Numbered from the stretch's first letter, positions 8,846 to 17,047 are shown. The stretch is DNA of 18,182 nt from Pinguiococcus pyrenoidosus (GCA_019677205.1 JAAMXY010000144.1:1-18182), one strand, 5' to 3'. Numbers and translations are program-made. The notes: a model not told the origin generated them from the sequence alone.

Positions 8846-11800
8846 TCAAGAGGCGGGGCCTAAAGATGCTATCGCCAAGCGATCGATGAGATCGGAGAGG
8901 GACGGGCGGCCGAGACTGGCGTACTTCGCCATGCACGCCCCCAGGCTTTCTCGAACTCTCTCAAACTTGACCAACTGCCGCGCGACAAGCTGGACATGCG
9001 ATGACTCGTCCAAGAGGATTCTCCCGTACGAGGCCAGTGTGCGATCCTCCTCGATTTGATCCCAGATCCGCGCCGTCTCGATCGCGAAGGAGTACAGCTC
9101 CTCGAGAGCAGCGTACACTGCTTTGCAGACGTCGTCATGCACGTGCACGAATATGTCCATCTCCGCTTCCTCCAACAGTCTTCGCAGACAGTCTTGCAGC
9201 CGCGACAGGCTCATGCCCTCATCAAAGGTTCCTCCGTCGAAGTCCGTCTGCTCGCCAGCTGAAAAGAGATCGATGAGCCGCAGCTTCAAAGCCTGCATCC
9301 ACGTGAAGACGGTGCCCGATGTGGCGGAGAGGACGCTCGTAATCAGGAATCGAAGCGTCCTGATCTTCTGATCCACCGCTCCTCCGTCCCTCGAGGGACG
9401 CAACGCCTTCATGAGCGATCCGACGTACGTCAGCTTCAGTACGTGGATATGAAGGCGCTCGATCCTGCACAGATTCTCTGGCGAGAAGACGACTTTGGTG
9501 GGCCACTCTGGACGAAAATCGAGGGCAAAGGCGAAGGCGCTGCGGATGTCCCACACGCCCCAGAAGCCCCTGTGCTGGATGGACTCGAAGGTCTGCTCTC
9601 GATTCTCGCCCCTCAGAATGCCGTCTGTGACGGGCTGAAACGCCGCGAACGATGCGGGATCCGTCTCGGGGTCCCTCCCGGTGCATTCATCGCAGGCCGC
9701 ATCAAAGGCAGCAAGGCTGATCTTCGGAATGTCATCCGACACGATCTGGGGCATGGCCATCAAGCGATTGAGGCATCTGGACAGATACTCCAGCAGAAAG
9801 TCACCGCCGATGCCGAGAAGGCATCGGCCCAAAACCTCCACCGTGGTCTGCAGCTCTCCTCCCTTCATCAGCGTCGCGTACGAGATCGCCTCGAGGACGG
9901 CCCGTTGCTGTCGTACCCGGTGCAAGATGCCCTCCATTTGCGAAACCGGGTGGGAATCGCCGACTGGAATCCGGCGAATGTGCAGCGCCTTGCTCGGATC
10001 GCACAGCCTGCGAAGGACGGACGCTGGAATCTCCGGCAGGCCCATCTCGTTGATCCGGAACCCCGGTCCCATTACCTCCGACGACGCTTCTGATTCATCT
10101 GCGGTGGTTGCGGACAGACGGCTGCTGCTTGCGTCATCGGTATCCCTGCTCCAATCGAAAGGAGCCTCCACTCCGCTAACGCTTCTTCTCTCCACAGCAA
10201 CGCAGAGGTCGTCGACGAGCGAGCGGACCTCATTGAGTTCATCTTTCGCATTCCCACTGGTCAGGAGCGAGGTCGTGGGATCCGAGCTGTCGACGCGTGA
10301 CTTGAAGCCCGGTATGCGGTGGTCGCCTTCTTCTTGCGGTTGCCCTGTCGAGCTATCCGATTGACGGAGCTCCGTGCAGCCAGCGGTGGTGATCTCGAAG
10401 GCTTCCGCATCTCCTAGACTGCTGCCGGTCTCCTCTGGTGCGAGATCACTGCCGGTCTCCTCTGGTGCGAGATCAAAGCTTCCGCTTGGCTCGTCTGCGT
10501 CCGTAGCGTCTCCGCCCTGCTCTGCGGGACTATCGCCAGGACACGGAGCTGCGGCTCCGGGGTTGCCAGCCTCAACCGGCCCAGAGGCTTGTTGCTTGTC
10601 GGCGGGCCCATCTGCGACGAATCCCTCGCCAAGTTGCTTTCCGATCTCTGCTTCAAGCGCTTCGTACTTCTGCACCAAGGCACGTTTGGCATTTTCGATG
10701 ATCGTCGATTCTTTCAATCTAGTTTCTTCCTCCTTCTCCGCTTCCCGGCGCGCTTCCCTGACGCGTTCATGTTCCTGGCGCTGGGCACTGGCTCTCTTTT
10801 CCAGTATGTCCGCTTCACGACGCTTGCGCTCCTCGAGGGTCGCTACCGCTTCCGCTCGCCGAATTCTGGTGTCCCAGGCGTCGAGTTTCTTCTTCAAAGC
10901 TCGTTCCTCTTGGAGTCGGCGCTGTTTCTCTTCCAGCTTTCGCCTGTCTGCTTCTTCTCGGACGGCGAGCCGCCGACTTATGAGTGCTGTCGCGTGAATC
11001 CACTGCGCTTGGACACCATCCCCACCGATGGCGTCGACAAAGGTTTCAAAGGAGCCGTCACGAAAGGCGCTAGTCGCGTGGTCGCTGAAGGTGTCAAAGA
11101 GCTCCCGATCTGCCGCTCGAAGGAAGCACAGCAGCTGGATGCATCGCAGCAAGTCCACCAAGGCCGCTTCGGTGAAGAACGAGGGAAGCATCATTCGCAT
11201 GAGGCTGTAGGCGCGGCCTCCAGGCTGCACCGAGAGTGATGCGATCTTCTCGTCGCCGCCAGGAAGAATGTCCGACATGATCGGGAAATCCTTTGCCCTT
11301 GCTCCGGAGCTGTCCACGGGCTTGATCATGGTCTCCCTCTGCCGCAGCGGATGAAGCCACGGGCGGTGGGGATTGAAACCACGTGTCACATGGAGACAAA
11401 GCGACATCATGAATGGCTCCATGGCAGCTGTGAACAGCTCTTTGGACAGGATGGCCATCAGCTGCAAGTTGCTCACGTCGCCTAGACACTCAATGACCAT
11501 CCGCTGGTACAAGATTTCCAGCAGGCTCATTCCCCTTGGAAAGTCTCTCCATTGACGAGCGGCCCACTGCTTCGCGCTGCTCTCCACAGGTCGGTCACGA
11601 CCTCGGTCACGACCTCGGTCACGACCTCCGTCACGACCTCGGTCGCTTCCATTTCCGCACGCGCAGAGCTTTGCGAGGCAGCAAATGACGGAGATGAGAT
11701 TCCTGCAGCCGCTCTCCATGGTGACCAAGGTCCATGTCCTTCTACTCTGGGTGACGCTTTGTCGATGCGCCTGTAGCATGTCAAGGCACATGCCTCGCAG

Positions 11801-12298
11801 GTCCTCCACGTAGATCTTCACCGCCGCCGCAAAGGCCTGCAGCACCGCTCCGCCGGATTCGGGTCCGGCTGCGAAGACGTCGCAGAAGAGCTGCAGTCTG
11901 GCCACCAGCGTCCCAACTCGTGCGTACCGCTGCAGCGCGGGCATGGCGCTTCTCGCGTCCTCAGCCACCTTGTGCGCCTTCAGAGAGCAGCTTGCCGCGT
12001 CGAACGCGAAGCACTCGGAGGGCAGTCCCTGCAGCGCCAGGATGCACGCGTCCACCACGGAAGCCTCCGCCGCCTCAAACTGTGGCTGCGCCATCTGCGT
12101 GACCAGCCTGGCAACGGGAAAGCAGGGTCGCGACGCGTCGACGCACGTTCTGGACCATCCGAGTCCTCGACCAAGCCGCGTGGGGGCGGCGACGAGTTTG
12201 ATCTTGCGGGGGCTGGGGACACTGCGCGCCACTCCAAGCTCTTCGTAGACTCTTTGCAGCCCCAAGAAGTCTGCCGACTCTCGCTGCGCCAAGTCCAT
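8846..12298 (-). CDS. GCP6: Gamma-tubulin complex component, GCP6-like (Spc97/Spc98 family)
   Basis: One 1150-codon frame without introns, starting at an ATG in good context (GCCATGG, 12298). GCPs bind gamma-tubulin through a C-terminal GRIP2 domain and pack side by side through GRIP1 to form the microtubule-nucleating ring. The N-terminal half has YQRMVIECLGDVSNLQLM (about 261), HPLRQRETM and PSFFTEAALVDLLRCIQLL, in the order found in GRIP1. A charged coiled coil at about 438-553 and a Ser/Glu/Pro-rich segment to about 760 separate the domains. GRIP2 runs from about 763 to the end: LGRCLLGIGGDFLLEYL, then WPTKVVFSPENLCRIERLHIHVLKL, TVFTWMQALKL and a LEEAEMDIFVHVHDDVCKAV helix, matching GDF..., WPL...IF, Y...F.LLL and D...H..YL of the family. 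A long insertion between the domains is typical of GCP6, so GCP6 is preferred over GCP4/5. An upstream exon probably exists (see 12391-12441). It converges on the glycosyltransferase-like gene, 107 bp apart. Confidence 0.82.
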   Translation of the reverse strand: MDLAQRESADFLGLQRVYEELGVARSVPSPRKIKLVAAPTRLGRGLGWSRTCVDASRPCFPVARLVTQMAQPQFEAAEASVVDACILALQGLPSECFAFDAASCSLKAHKVAEDARSAMPALQRYARVGTLVARLQLFCDVFAAGPESGGAVLQAFAAAVKIYVEDLRGMCLDMLQAHRQSVTQSRRTWTLVTMESGCRNLISVICCLAKLCACGNGSDRGRDGGRDRGRDRGRDRPVESSAKQWAARQWRDFPRGMSLLEILYQRMVIECLGDVSNLQLMAILSKELFTAAMEPFMMSLCLHVTRGFNPHRPWLHPLRQRETMIKPVDSSGARAKDFPIMSDILPGGDEKIASLSVQPGGRAYSLMRMMLPSFFTEAALVDLLRCIQLLCFLRAADRELFDTFSDHATSAFRDGSFETFVDAIGGDGVQAQWIHATALISRRLAVREEADRRKLEEKQRRLQEERALKKKLDAWDTRIRRAEAVATLEERKRREADILEKRASAQRQEHERVREARREAEKEEETRLKESTIIENAKRALVQKYEALEAEIGKQLGEGFVADGPADKQQASGPVEAGNPGAAAPCPGDSPAEQGGDATDADEPSGSFDLAPEETGSDLAPEETGSSLGDAEAFEITTAGCTELRQSDSSTGQPQEEGDHRIPGFKSRVDSSDPTTSLLTSGNAKDELNEVRSLVDDLCVAVERRSVSGVEAPFDWSRDTDDASSSRLSATTADESEASSEVMGPGFRINEMGLPEIPASVLRRLCDPSKALHIRRIPVGDSHPVSQMEGILHRVRQQRAVLEAISYATLMKGGELQTTVEVLGRCLLGIGGDFLLEYLSRCLNRLMAMPQIVSDDIPKISLAAFDAACDECTGRDPETDPASFAAFQPVTDGILRGENREQTFESIQHRGFWGVWDIRSAFAFALDFRPEWPTKVVFSPENLCRIERLHIHVLKLTYVGSLMKALRPSRDGGAVDQKIRTLRFLITSVLSATSGTVFTWMQALKLRLIDLFSAGEQTDFDGGTFDEGMSLSRLQDCLRRLLEEAEMDIFVHVHDDVCKAVYAALEELYSFAIETARIWDQIEEDRTLASYGRILLDESSHVQLVARQLVKFERVRESLGACMAKYASLGRPSLSDLIDRLAIASLGPAS
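10422..10475 (-). repeat. Perfect 27-bp tandem duplication inside GCP6-like gene
   Basis: Two identical 27-bp copies (10422-10448 and 10449-10475) encode DLAPEETGS twice in the acidic linker between coiled coil and GRIP2. Their identity at nucleotide level suggests a recent duplication. Confidence 0.85.
11593..11640 (-). repeat. 12-bp tandem repeat encoding DRGR units in GCP6-like gene
   Basis: Four 12-bp copies read GGTCACGACCTC on the plus strand (the fourth has one change, CGTC...), with a partial fifth at 11641. On the coding strand they give Asp-Arg-Gly-Arg repeats (one unit reads DGGR). The repeat lies just before the recognisable GRIP1 segment and likely forms a disordered charged spacer. 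Confidence 0.85.
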
Positions 12299-12390
12299 GG
12301 CGCTGAAGCCGCGGGACTGGCGGTGAAGGTGGAAAGGAGCAAGGTTTTGTCGTTTGAGAAGTTTCGAAGGAAATGCGCGGGAAAACCCAC

Positions 12391-12441
12391 AGCGCGCAGG
12401 TCAGCGACTTTGACGTCGGAAGGCGCGATCGCGGTCACTGA
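12391..12441 (-). CDS. Probable upstream coding exon of the GCP6-like gene (ankyrin-like N-terminus)
   Basis: A candidate 74-bp intron (12390-12317, GTGGGT...CCGCCAG, phase 0) would join DVKVADLRA to SRGFSAMDLAQRE of the main frame, which is open upstream of the ATG at 12298. The combined segment reads like an ankyrin repeat (DVxxxD...G.SAMDLA...LQRVYEELGV). The intron length and the G at +5 match other introns of the window. The exon has an in-frame TAG at 12444-12442 just upstream, so it must itself begin at an acceptor (TAG|TCA at 12441 or CAG|TG at 12437). I could not locate the first exon. If this exon is real, the ATG at 12298 is internal. Confidence 0.45.
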
Positions 12442-12946
12442 CTACCGATATTCGGAGCGAATTCTCCTTGCGCGCAGCTGATCTGTTCTCGTCGCAGAAT
12501 CTTGTCCATAGCACGCCTGCACAAGAAACGGCAAGCGTTTCGAGCGCTCTGATTCGTCAGAGGTTCCCTCCGCGACCAATGCGAGCAGTTCTTGGCACAC
12601 TCTCGCTTCTCCTCGCAGGTGTCTGTGATTATAAAATATATTATAAATATCTAAAACTACTGTAAAAAATGATTATAATCCCCCCGAAAGACGACCGGAG
12701 TCCAGGAAACCGTTTTCGCTGGAGTCGGACTGCAGCGAGTTCCCGCCGCCTCTGTCCGGTTTGGTTCCGCCGTGAAAGAGTGAAAGGGTGAAAGAGCGTT
12801 GGAGAGGACGCGCGCGATCTGCAGGCATTTTTGTCGTGATATCGCCACTAGCGAGGCGGAGTGCGCTCCTTTGGTCAGCTTGATTGATCTGCGCGGTGCA
12901 GCGACGTTGGGAGACGAGCGCCGAATAGCGTTCTGCGGCGGGAAGC
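12442..12946. promoter_or_regulatory. Divergent region between GCP6-like and P4H genes with AT-rich core
   Basis: About 505 bases. A strongly AT-rich stretch at 12626-12679 includes TATAAAATATATTATAA and a 9-bp direct repeat TGATTATAA (12626-12634, 12670-12678). It could serve as a TATA-type core or be intronic. TTCCCGCC occurs at 12740-12747 (plus) and 12943-12936 (minus), and a CCAAT box at 12576-12580. Three GTGAAAG-type repeats lie near 12772-12797. A minus-strand frame starting at an ATG near 12827 reads into the AT-rich stretch and may be an upstream GCP6 exon; I cannot confirm it. Confidence 0.4.
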
Positions 12947-14335
12947 ATGGGGAGATCTTTTCTCGTAAATAGCTTCGCAGTTCTGTCCCTGACTGGCGTC
13001 TTCGGGGTGGCGGCTCCTCCGGGCAGCTCCCTGATGAACATCATCAACGAGACGCCGGCGCCGATCCAGGCGTACTGGGTACACCCGGTCACTGGCGAGC
13101 TGGTGGTGCAGATGGAGGCGCCGCTTCGACCCGGCCGGAAGAACAGCATCAACACGTACCCGACGCACACCTTCGTGTTCGTCAGGGCGGACCTGAACCC
13201 CAGCAAGGACACCCCGGACATGGCGAGGCACTCCCACACGGGAACGGAGGAGCAGATCTACGTCAGTGCGAGGGAAGACGGAAGCTTCGTCGCCACCATG
13301 AAGACCAGCAGGGACCTCGCGGCGGAGGAGGTGGCTCGTCGACTCGCCAGGTGCGAAGCGGAGGCCAACTCGACCTCCATCGCGGCGGAGCAGCGTTTGG
13401 AGAGGTACAAGGCCTGTGCGACGTCGGAGTTCGTCAGTAAGGTGGACACGCTGGTCGAGAACCTTGAGTTGCATCGCGGCATCTCCCGCGCGTCGTCCAA
13501 CCTCTACCGCAACTACACCTGTGCGGATCCGGAGATGGAGCAGACGTCTACGACGGACAACGTCATCTGGGTCAGCAAGTCGGGCCACCGCGTGGGCGTG
13601 GGAACGCTCTTCAACTCAAGCCACGCGACGATCCGCTACAACAAGGGCTTCCTCACCCAGCGCGAGTGCGACGCGATCAAGGACAGCACCGCCAAGCGAT
13701 TGCGGCGAGCAACGACGGCGACTGCGGATGGTGGGGACCAGGTCTCGTTCTCGCGCCGCGCAGACCAGGCGAGCATCTCCTACACCCAAGGAGCCGAGGG
13801 GGACACGACGGACGGGGTCCTGAACGGCCTCATGGACAAGCTTTTTGACTACGTGAACTACTTCACCGACTACGACCTGTCGCTGGACGGGCAAGAGGGC
13901 ATCACCGCCATCCGATACCTGGTCTCCGACGAGTACCATCCTCACTGCGATGGCGCGTGCGAAGGCGAGCGGCACATCGGCACGGGCAGAGTAGCCACGA
14001 TGGTGATGTACTGCGAGATGCCGCCGGAGGGTGGAGGCGGCGGGACCACGTTCACCAGAGCGGGGGTGTTTACCAAGGGGAAGCCGCTCGACTCGGTGTT
14101 CTTCTCCTACCTTGGGCCGGACGGGAGGATGGACGACGGACTGACCGAGCACAGCGGCTGTCCCATCACGGAGGGCTCGAAGTACATAGCAACCATGTGG
14201 TTCAGAAAGGGCGTGTCGAGCGCTTGGCCGTGGACGAAGAGCGATCCGCAAGGCTATCCCAAGAAAGGCTATGAAGCGGCCTGGGAGAAGAGATGGTCCC
14301 TCCTCGAGGACGGCAAATCGATCCTCTATGCTTAG
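12947..14335 (+). CDS. Secreted prolyl 4-hydroxylase with N-terminal VHL beta-like domain
   Basis: A 462-codon frame without introns. Residues 1-23 form a signal peptide (hydrophobic core AVLSLTGVFGVAA). Residues 30-115 resemble the VHL beta domain: IINETPAPIQAYWVHPVTGE, then APLRPGRKNSINTYPTHTFVF corresponds to VHL's N-x-S/T...WL/V...G...L-PG...I-H/N-TY-x-H-x-W-x-F pattern. A charged helical region (125-175) follows. The C-terminal 200 residues are a P4H catalytic domain of the Fe(II)/2-oxoglutarate oxygenase superfamily: YHPHCDG provides H333 and D335, TEHSGCPITEGSKYIATMWFR provides H402 and the 2-oxoglutarate-binding K412, and RVATMVMYC and the Gly-rich GGGGGTTF complete the fold. Known members hydroxylate prolines in the ER/Golgi, in collagen-like or cell-wall glycoproteins; an ER or secreted location follows from the signal peptide. 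Substrate is unknown. There is no obvious ER retention signal (ends ILYA). The neighbour GCP6 gene is divergent. Confidence 0.9.
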   Translation: MGRSFLVNSFAVLSLTGVFGVAAPPGSSLMNIINETPAPIQAYWVHPVTGELVVQMEAPLRPGRKNSINTYPTHTFVFVRADLNPSKDTPDMARHSHTGTEEQIYVSAREDGSFVATMKTSRDLAAEEVARRLARCEAEANSTSIAAEQRLERYKACATSEFVSKVDTLVENLELHRGISRASSNLYRNYTCADPEMEQTSTTDNVIWVSKSGHRVGVGTLFNSSHATIRYNKGFLTQRECDAIKDSTAKRLRRATTATADGGDQVSFSRRADQASISYTQGAEGDTTDGVLNGLMDKLFDYVNYFTDYDLSLDGQEGITAIRYLVSDEYHPHCDGACEGERHIGTGRVATMVMYCEMPPEGGGGGTTFTRAGVFTKGKPLDSVFFSYLGPDGRMDDGLTEHSGCPITEGSKYIATMWFRKGVSSAWPWTKSDPQGYPKKGYEAAWEKRWSLLEDGKSILYA

Positions 14336-14487
14336 ACCTCAGCTGCGAGGGCGCGTTAGATTCCCCAACCAGGGCCTCTTAGGAACGAAAGCATTGTCGC
14401 GGTTGCGGTTGCTGTGGCAGTTGCTGCTGTTGCGGTTGCGCTTGCTGCCGCGGCCGCGGCCACCAGGTAGAGTGTTCGTCAGATCCT

Positions 14488-14690
14488 TCAAGTCAGGTGA
14501 GTGAGGTGGTGACGAAGATCGGCTCCCAACTCCTTTCGAGATACTGAGTTGAACAAAAAAAAGAACACACAATTGCCATGAAAGCAGCACATACTAGTAT
14601 ATTCTTCATGCAGCTTTGGCGCTAGATCCACCTCGTCGATCAGGGTGAGCAACTCGTCGACAGCATCTTCACAACTGCCATCGCTACGCG
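14488..14690 (-). CDS. Possible small unrecognised spliced gene (3' exons only)
   Basis: On the minus strand an open stretch reading EDAVDELLTLIDEVDLAPKL then HEEYT ends at a canonical donor (GTATGT at 14594). A 51-bp intron with a T-rich tract and CAG (14594-14544) joins it in phase 1 to ISRKELGADLRHHLTHLT and a TGA at 14490-14488. The amphipathic acidic helix and the good splice signals favour real coding. The start, upstream exons and function are unknown, and the intron is shorter than most here. It could instead be 3' UTR of the DAHP synthase transcript, which runs in the same direction. Confidence 0.25.
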
Positions 14691-14755
14691 GTCGTGCAAT
14701 CCCTTGCAATCCACACCACCGTTTGTCTTTCAACCAGCGGTCTTTCCCACATCCT

Positions 14756-14772
14756 CCCCCCTTCCCCCCCCC
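14756..14772 (-). other. Candidate G-quadruplex in the DAHP synthase 3' flank
   Basis: The minus strand reads nine G, AA, six G, followed by A-GG and a GGG at 14748-14746. Four or more tracts of at least three G within about 27 bases fit the usual quadruplex pattern. It lies about 85 bases after the DAHP synthase stop codon, on the transcribed sense strand, so it could form in the 3' UTR RNA. Confidence 0.45.
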
Positions 14773-14856
14773 AAAATGTAGGATGCGCAGCATGAAGGGA
14801 CACGACGTTGACTTCCTCAGCTTCGACGACTCCAAGACACGTCAGCTACGTGGGAG

Positions 14857-16599
14857 CTAGAAGTCGAGGGAGGGCAGGCCCTGGCTTTCTCGTAGTCGGG
14901 TCGCAAGAAGGAAGGCCAGGTCCAGCGCTTGTGCGCCGTTTAGGCGCGGATCGCAGTACGTGTGGTAGCGCTTGCTCAGATCATCCTCGCTAATGTTGCT
15001 GACCACGCCGCCGATGCACTCGGTGACGTCTTCGCCCGTCATCTCGAGGTGCACGCCGCCGGGATGTGTTCCCATCTCGGCATGGACGTCGAAGAAGGCA
15101 CGCAGCTCCGCGCGGATCCGGTCGAAGGACCGCGTCTTGTAGCCGCTCTCCGTCTTGAAGGTGTTTCCATGCACAGGATCGCTCACCCAGAGCACCTGCT
15201 TCCCCTCGCGCTGCACGGCACGGATCAAGCTCGGAAGGTTTTGCCGAAGCTTCTCGGCACCCATGCGCACGATGATGGTGAGCCTGCCGGGGACGTTGTT
15301 GGGGTTGAGCGCGTCGATGATCTTCAGCAGCTCGTCCTCGGTGCACTTGTCGCTGATCTTCACGCCGAGCGGGTTTCCAATTCCTCGCGTGAACTCCACG
15401 TGGGCACAGTCGAGCTGACGAGTCCGCTCGCCGACCCAGAGCATGTGCGCGGAGCAGTCGTACCACTTCCCCGTCGTGCTGTCCTTGCGGGTGAGGGCTT
15501 CCTCATACGGCAGGAGCAGGCACTCATGAGCAGTGTAGAAGTTCGTGGTGCGGAACGGCGGGCCGGTCGTGTCCACACCGATCGCCTTCATGAAGCGGAG
15601 CGCCTCGTCGATCTGTCGGCCCAGCGCGCGGTACTGCGAGCCCTGCGCCGTCTTCTCGACGAAGTCGAGGTTCCAGGCGTGCAGCCGGGACATGTCCGCG
15701 TAGCCACCGGTCGCGAAGGCGCGCAGGATGTTCAGCGTCTGTGCGCTCTGGTGGTAGGCATCGACCATCCGCCGCGGGTTGTGGATGCGCGCCTCGGGCG
15801 TGAACTCCTCTCCGTTGATGTTGTCCCCGCGGTAGGACGGCAAGGTCACGCCGTCGCGCGTCTCGTCCGGCTCCGAGCGCGGCTTGGCGAACTGGCCTGC
15901 CATGCGGCCGACCTTGATGACCGGCATGCTGCCGCCGAAGGTCAAGATCAGCGCCTGCTGGAGAATCACGCGGAAGGTATCGCGGACATGATCGACGCTG
16001 AACTCGTTGAAGGATTCCTAGGGATGCAGGCGTTGACCGACAGATCAGCAAGGCGCTCAGCTGCCGGCCGCCTTGCGCACGCGTGCTTCTCTGTTCAACC
16101 TACCGCGCAGTCGCCGCCCATGAGCAGGAAGCCGTTTCCTGCCGTCGCCTTTGCAAGCGCTTCGTGAAGATCGCGGACTTCTCCGGCGAACACCAGAGGT
16201 GCGCAGCGGCCCAGCTCCGCCACCACGTCATCAACTGCAGCCTGCGGAATGCAGAGATCCGAAAGAATCAGTGGCTCCGCACCTCCGGCAGTGCGCTTGA
16301 AGTACTGCTCTCCCGGCGTCACGGACTCCCTCGCTTTCCCGGGTCCAGGTCCCATGCAGTGCAGCTGTGAGAGCCACGTGCTTTGTCGCCCGGACACTCA
16401 CCGGGTCGGGATACTTCGGCGGCTGCTTGACCTCGAAGTCCCTCCAGCTGGCCGGGGTCCACACCGACGGCGTCGCCACGGGCCGGGTCGGAGGTTCGGC
16501 GACCATCCGCAGGGCGCTGCGGCGGATCTGGCGCGCCGGCGCAACCAGCGCGGTCACCAGAGTGGCGCTGCTGAGCAAGCACAGACGCAGCAGAGACAT
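14857..16599 (-). CDS. DHS: Plastid class II DAHP synthase (3-deoxy-D-arabino-heptulosonate 7-phosphate synthase)
   Basis: Three exons, 16599-16402, 16241-16104 and 16017-14857, give 498 aa; introns are 160 bp (GTGAGT...CAG) and 86 bp (GTAGGT...TAG), both phase 0. The enzyme condenses phosphoenolpyruvate and erythrose 4-phosphate, the first step of the shikimate pathway. Class II signatures are complete: WTPASWR (48-53), [23 protein letters not shown] created exactly at the second splice junction (metal ligand C111), [24 protein letters not shown] (H395), [15 protein letters not shown] (E437) and YCDPRLN (D468). The spacing of these ligands matches the known Cys/His/Glu/Asp metal site. The N-terminus has a hydrophobic signal-like segment (residues 3-19), an LVAP motif (18-21) and a basic Ser/Ala-rich stretch ending LRM, as in bipartite leaders of algae with complex plastids. 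The start is the first ATG before the hydrophobic core. The long plus-strand frame opposite is a shadow. Confidence 0.95.
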
Positions 16600-17047
16600 C
16601 GTGGCAAACACTTCGCCTCACGAGCTCCAGATGGCGCAAGATGCGGCGGCAGAGACGGCGAGAGGGCGACAGCCGGTCTTCAGCTTCAGGCGGGTGAATT
16701 GCAGCTGGCAGCTACCGTTGGCATGCTATAGGCTCCCGGAGATTCAAGTAGCGGTTCAATTAGACTTTCCCAGTCTGCGCCTCAGATTCCCAGAAACGGC
16801 CGAGGGCGAGCGGCCGCGGATTGGGCGCAGGCATCGTGAAAATGCAGACGCACCAATGCCAGGCGAGCCGCGCCACGGCAGCACTATCAGGCCTGAAGTC
16901 GGCAACTTGAGCCGAGCCACCAGCACCAATGGAGTGGTTCTTCCGTTCCCCCGTTCCCCCGCGGAAACGGAGATTTGATTCTCAGGTAAACAAGTTCAGG
17001 TTAAAAATCAGGAAAACACCCCTTTTGCCGAAAAGTGGTGACGTGGA

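Larger units (their letters stand above)
14336..14856. other. Convergent 3' region between P4H and DAHP synthase
   Basis: These 521 bases hold a repetitive GTTGC/GTTGCG tract (about 14398-14462), a pyrimidine-rich block with C6-TT-C9 (14756-14772) and a possible small minus-strand gene (14488-14690). Otherwise I see nothing beyond expected 3' UTRs. Confidence 0.4.

Noticed and set aside
11593-11645. Regular 12-bp repeats that could suggest a CRISPR-like or satellite array
   Set aside because: There are no spacers. The repeat is in frame within a coding sequence and encodes DRGR units.
12875-14251. Minus-strand frames opposite the P4H gene (12875-13588, 13616-14251)
   Set aside because: They are composition-driven shadows of a clear P4H coding sequence.
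14398-14462. A minus-strand Asn/Arg-rich frame over the GTTGC repeat (14339-14590)
   Set aside because: The translation simply mirrors the simple repeat (RNRNSSN...), and a competing spliced frame ends at 14488. No support for a real protein.
14962-16167. A 401-codon plus-strand frame opposite DAHP synthase
   Set aside because: The minus strand carries a complete, motif-rich class II DAHP synthase. The opposite frame is Arg/His/Ala-rich without recognisable domains and is an effect of GC-rich codon use.
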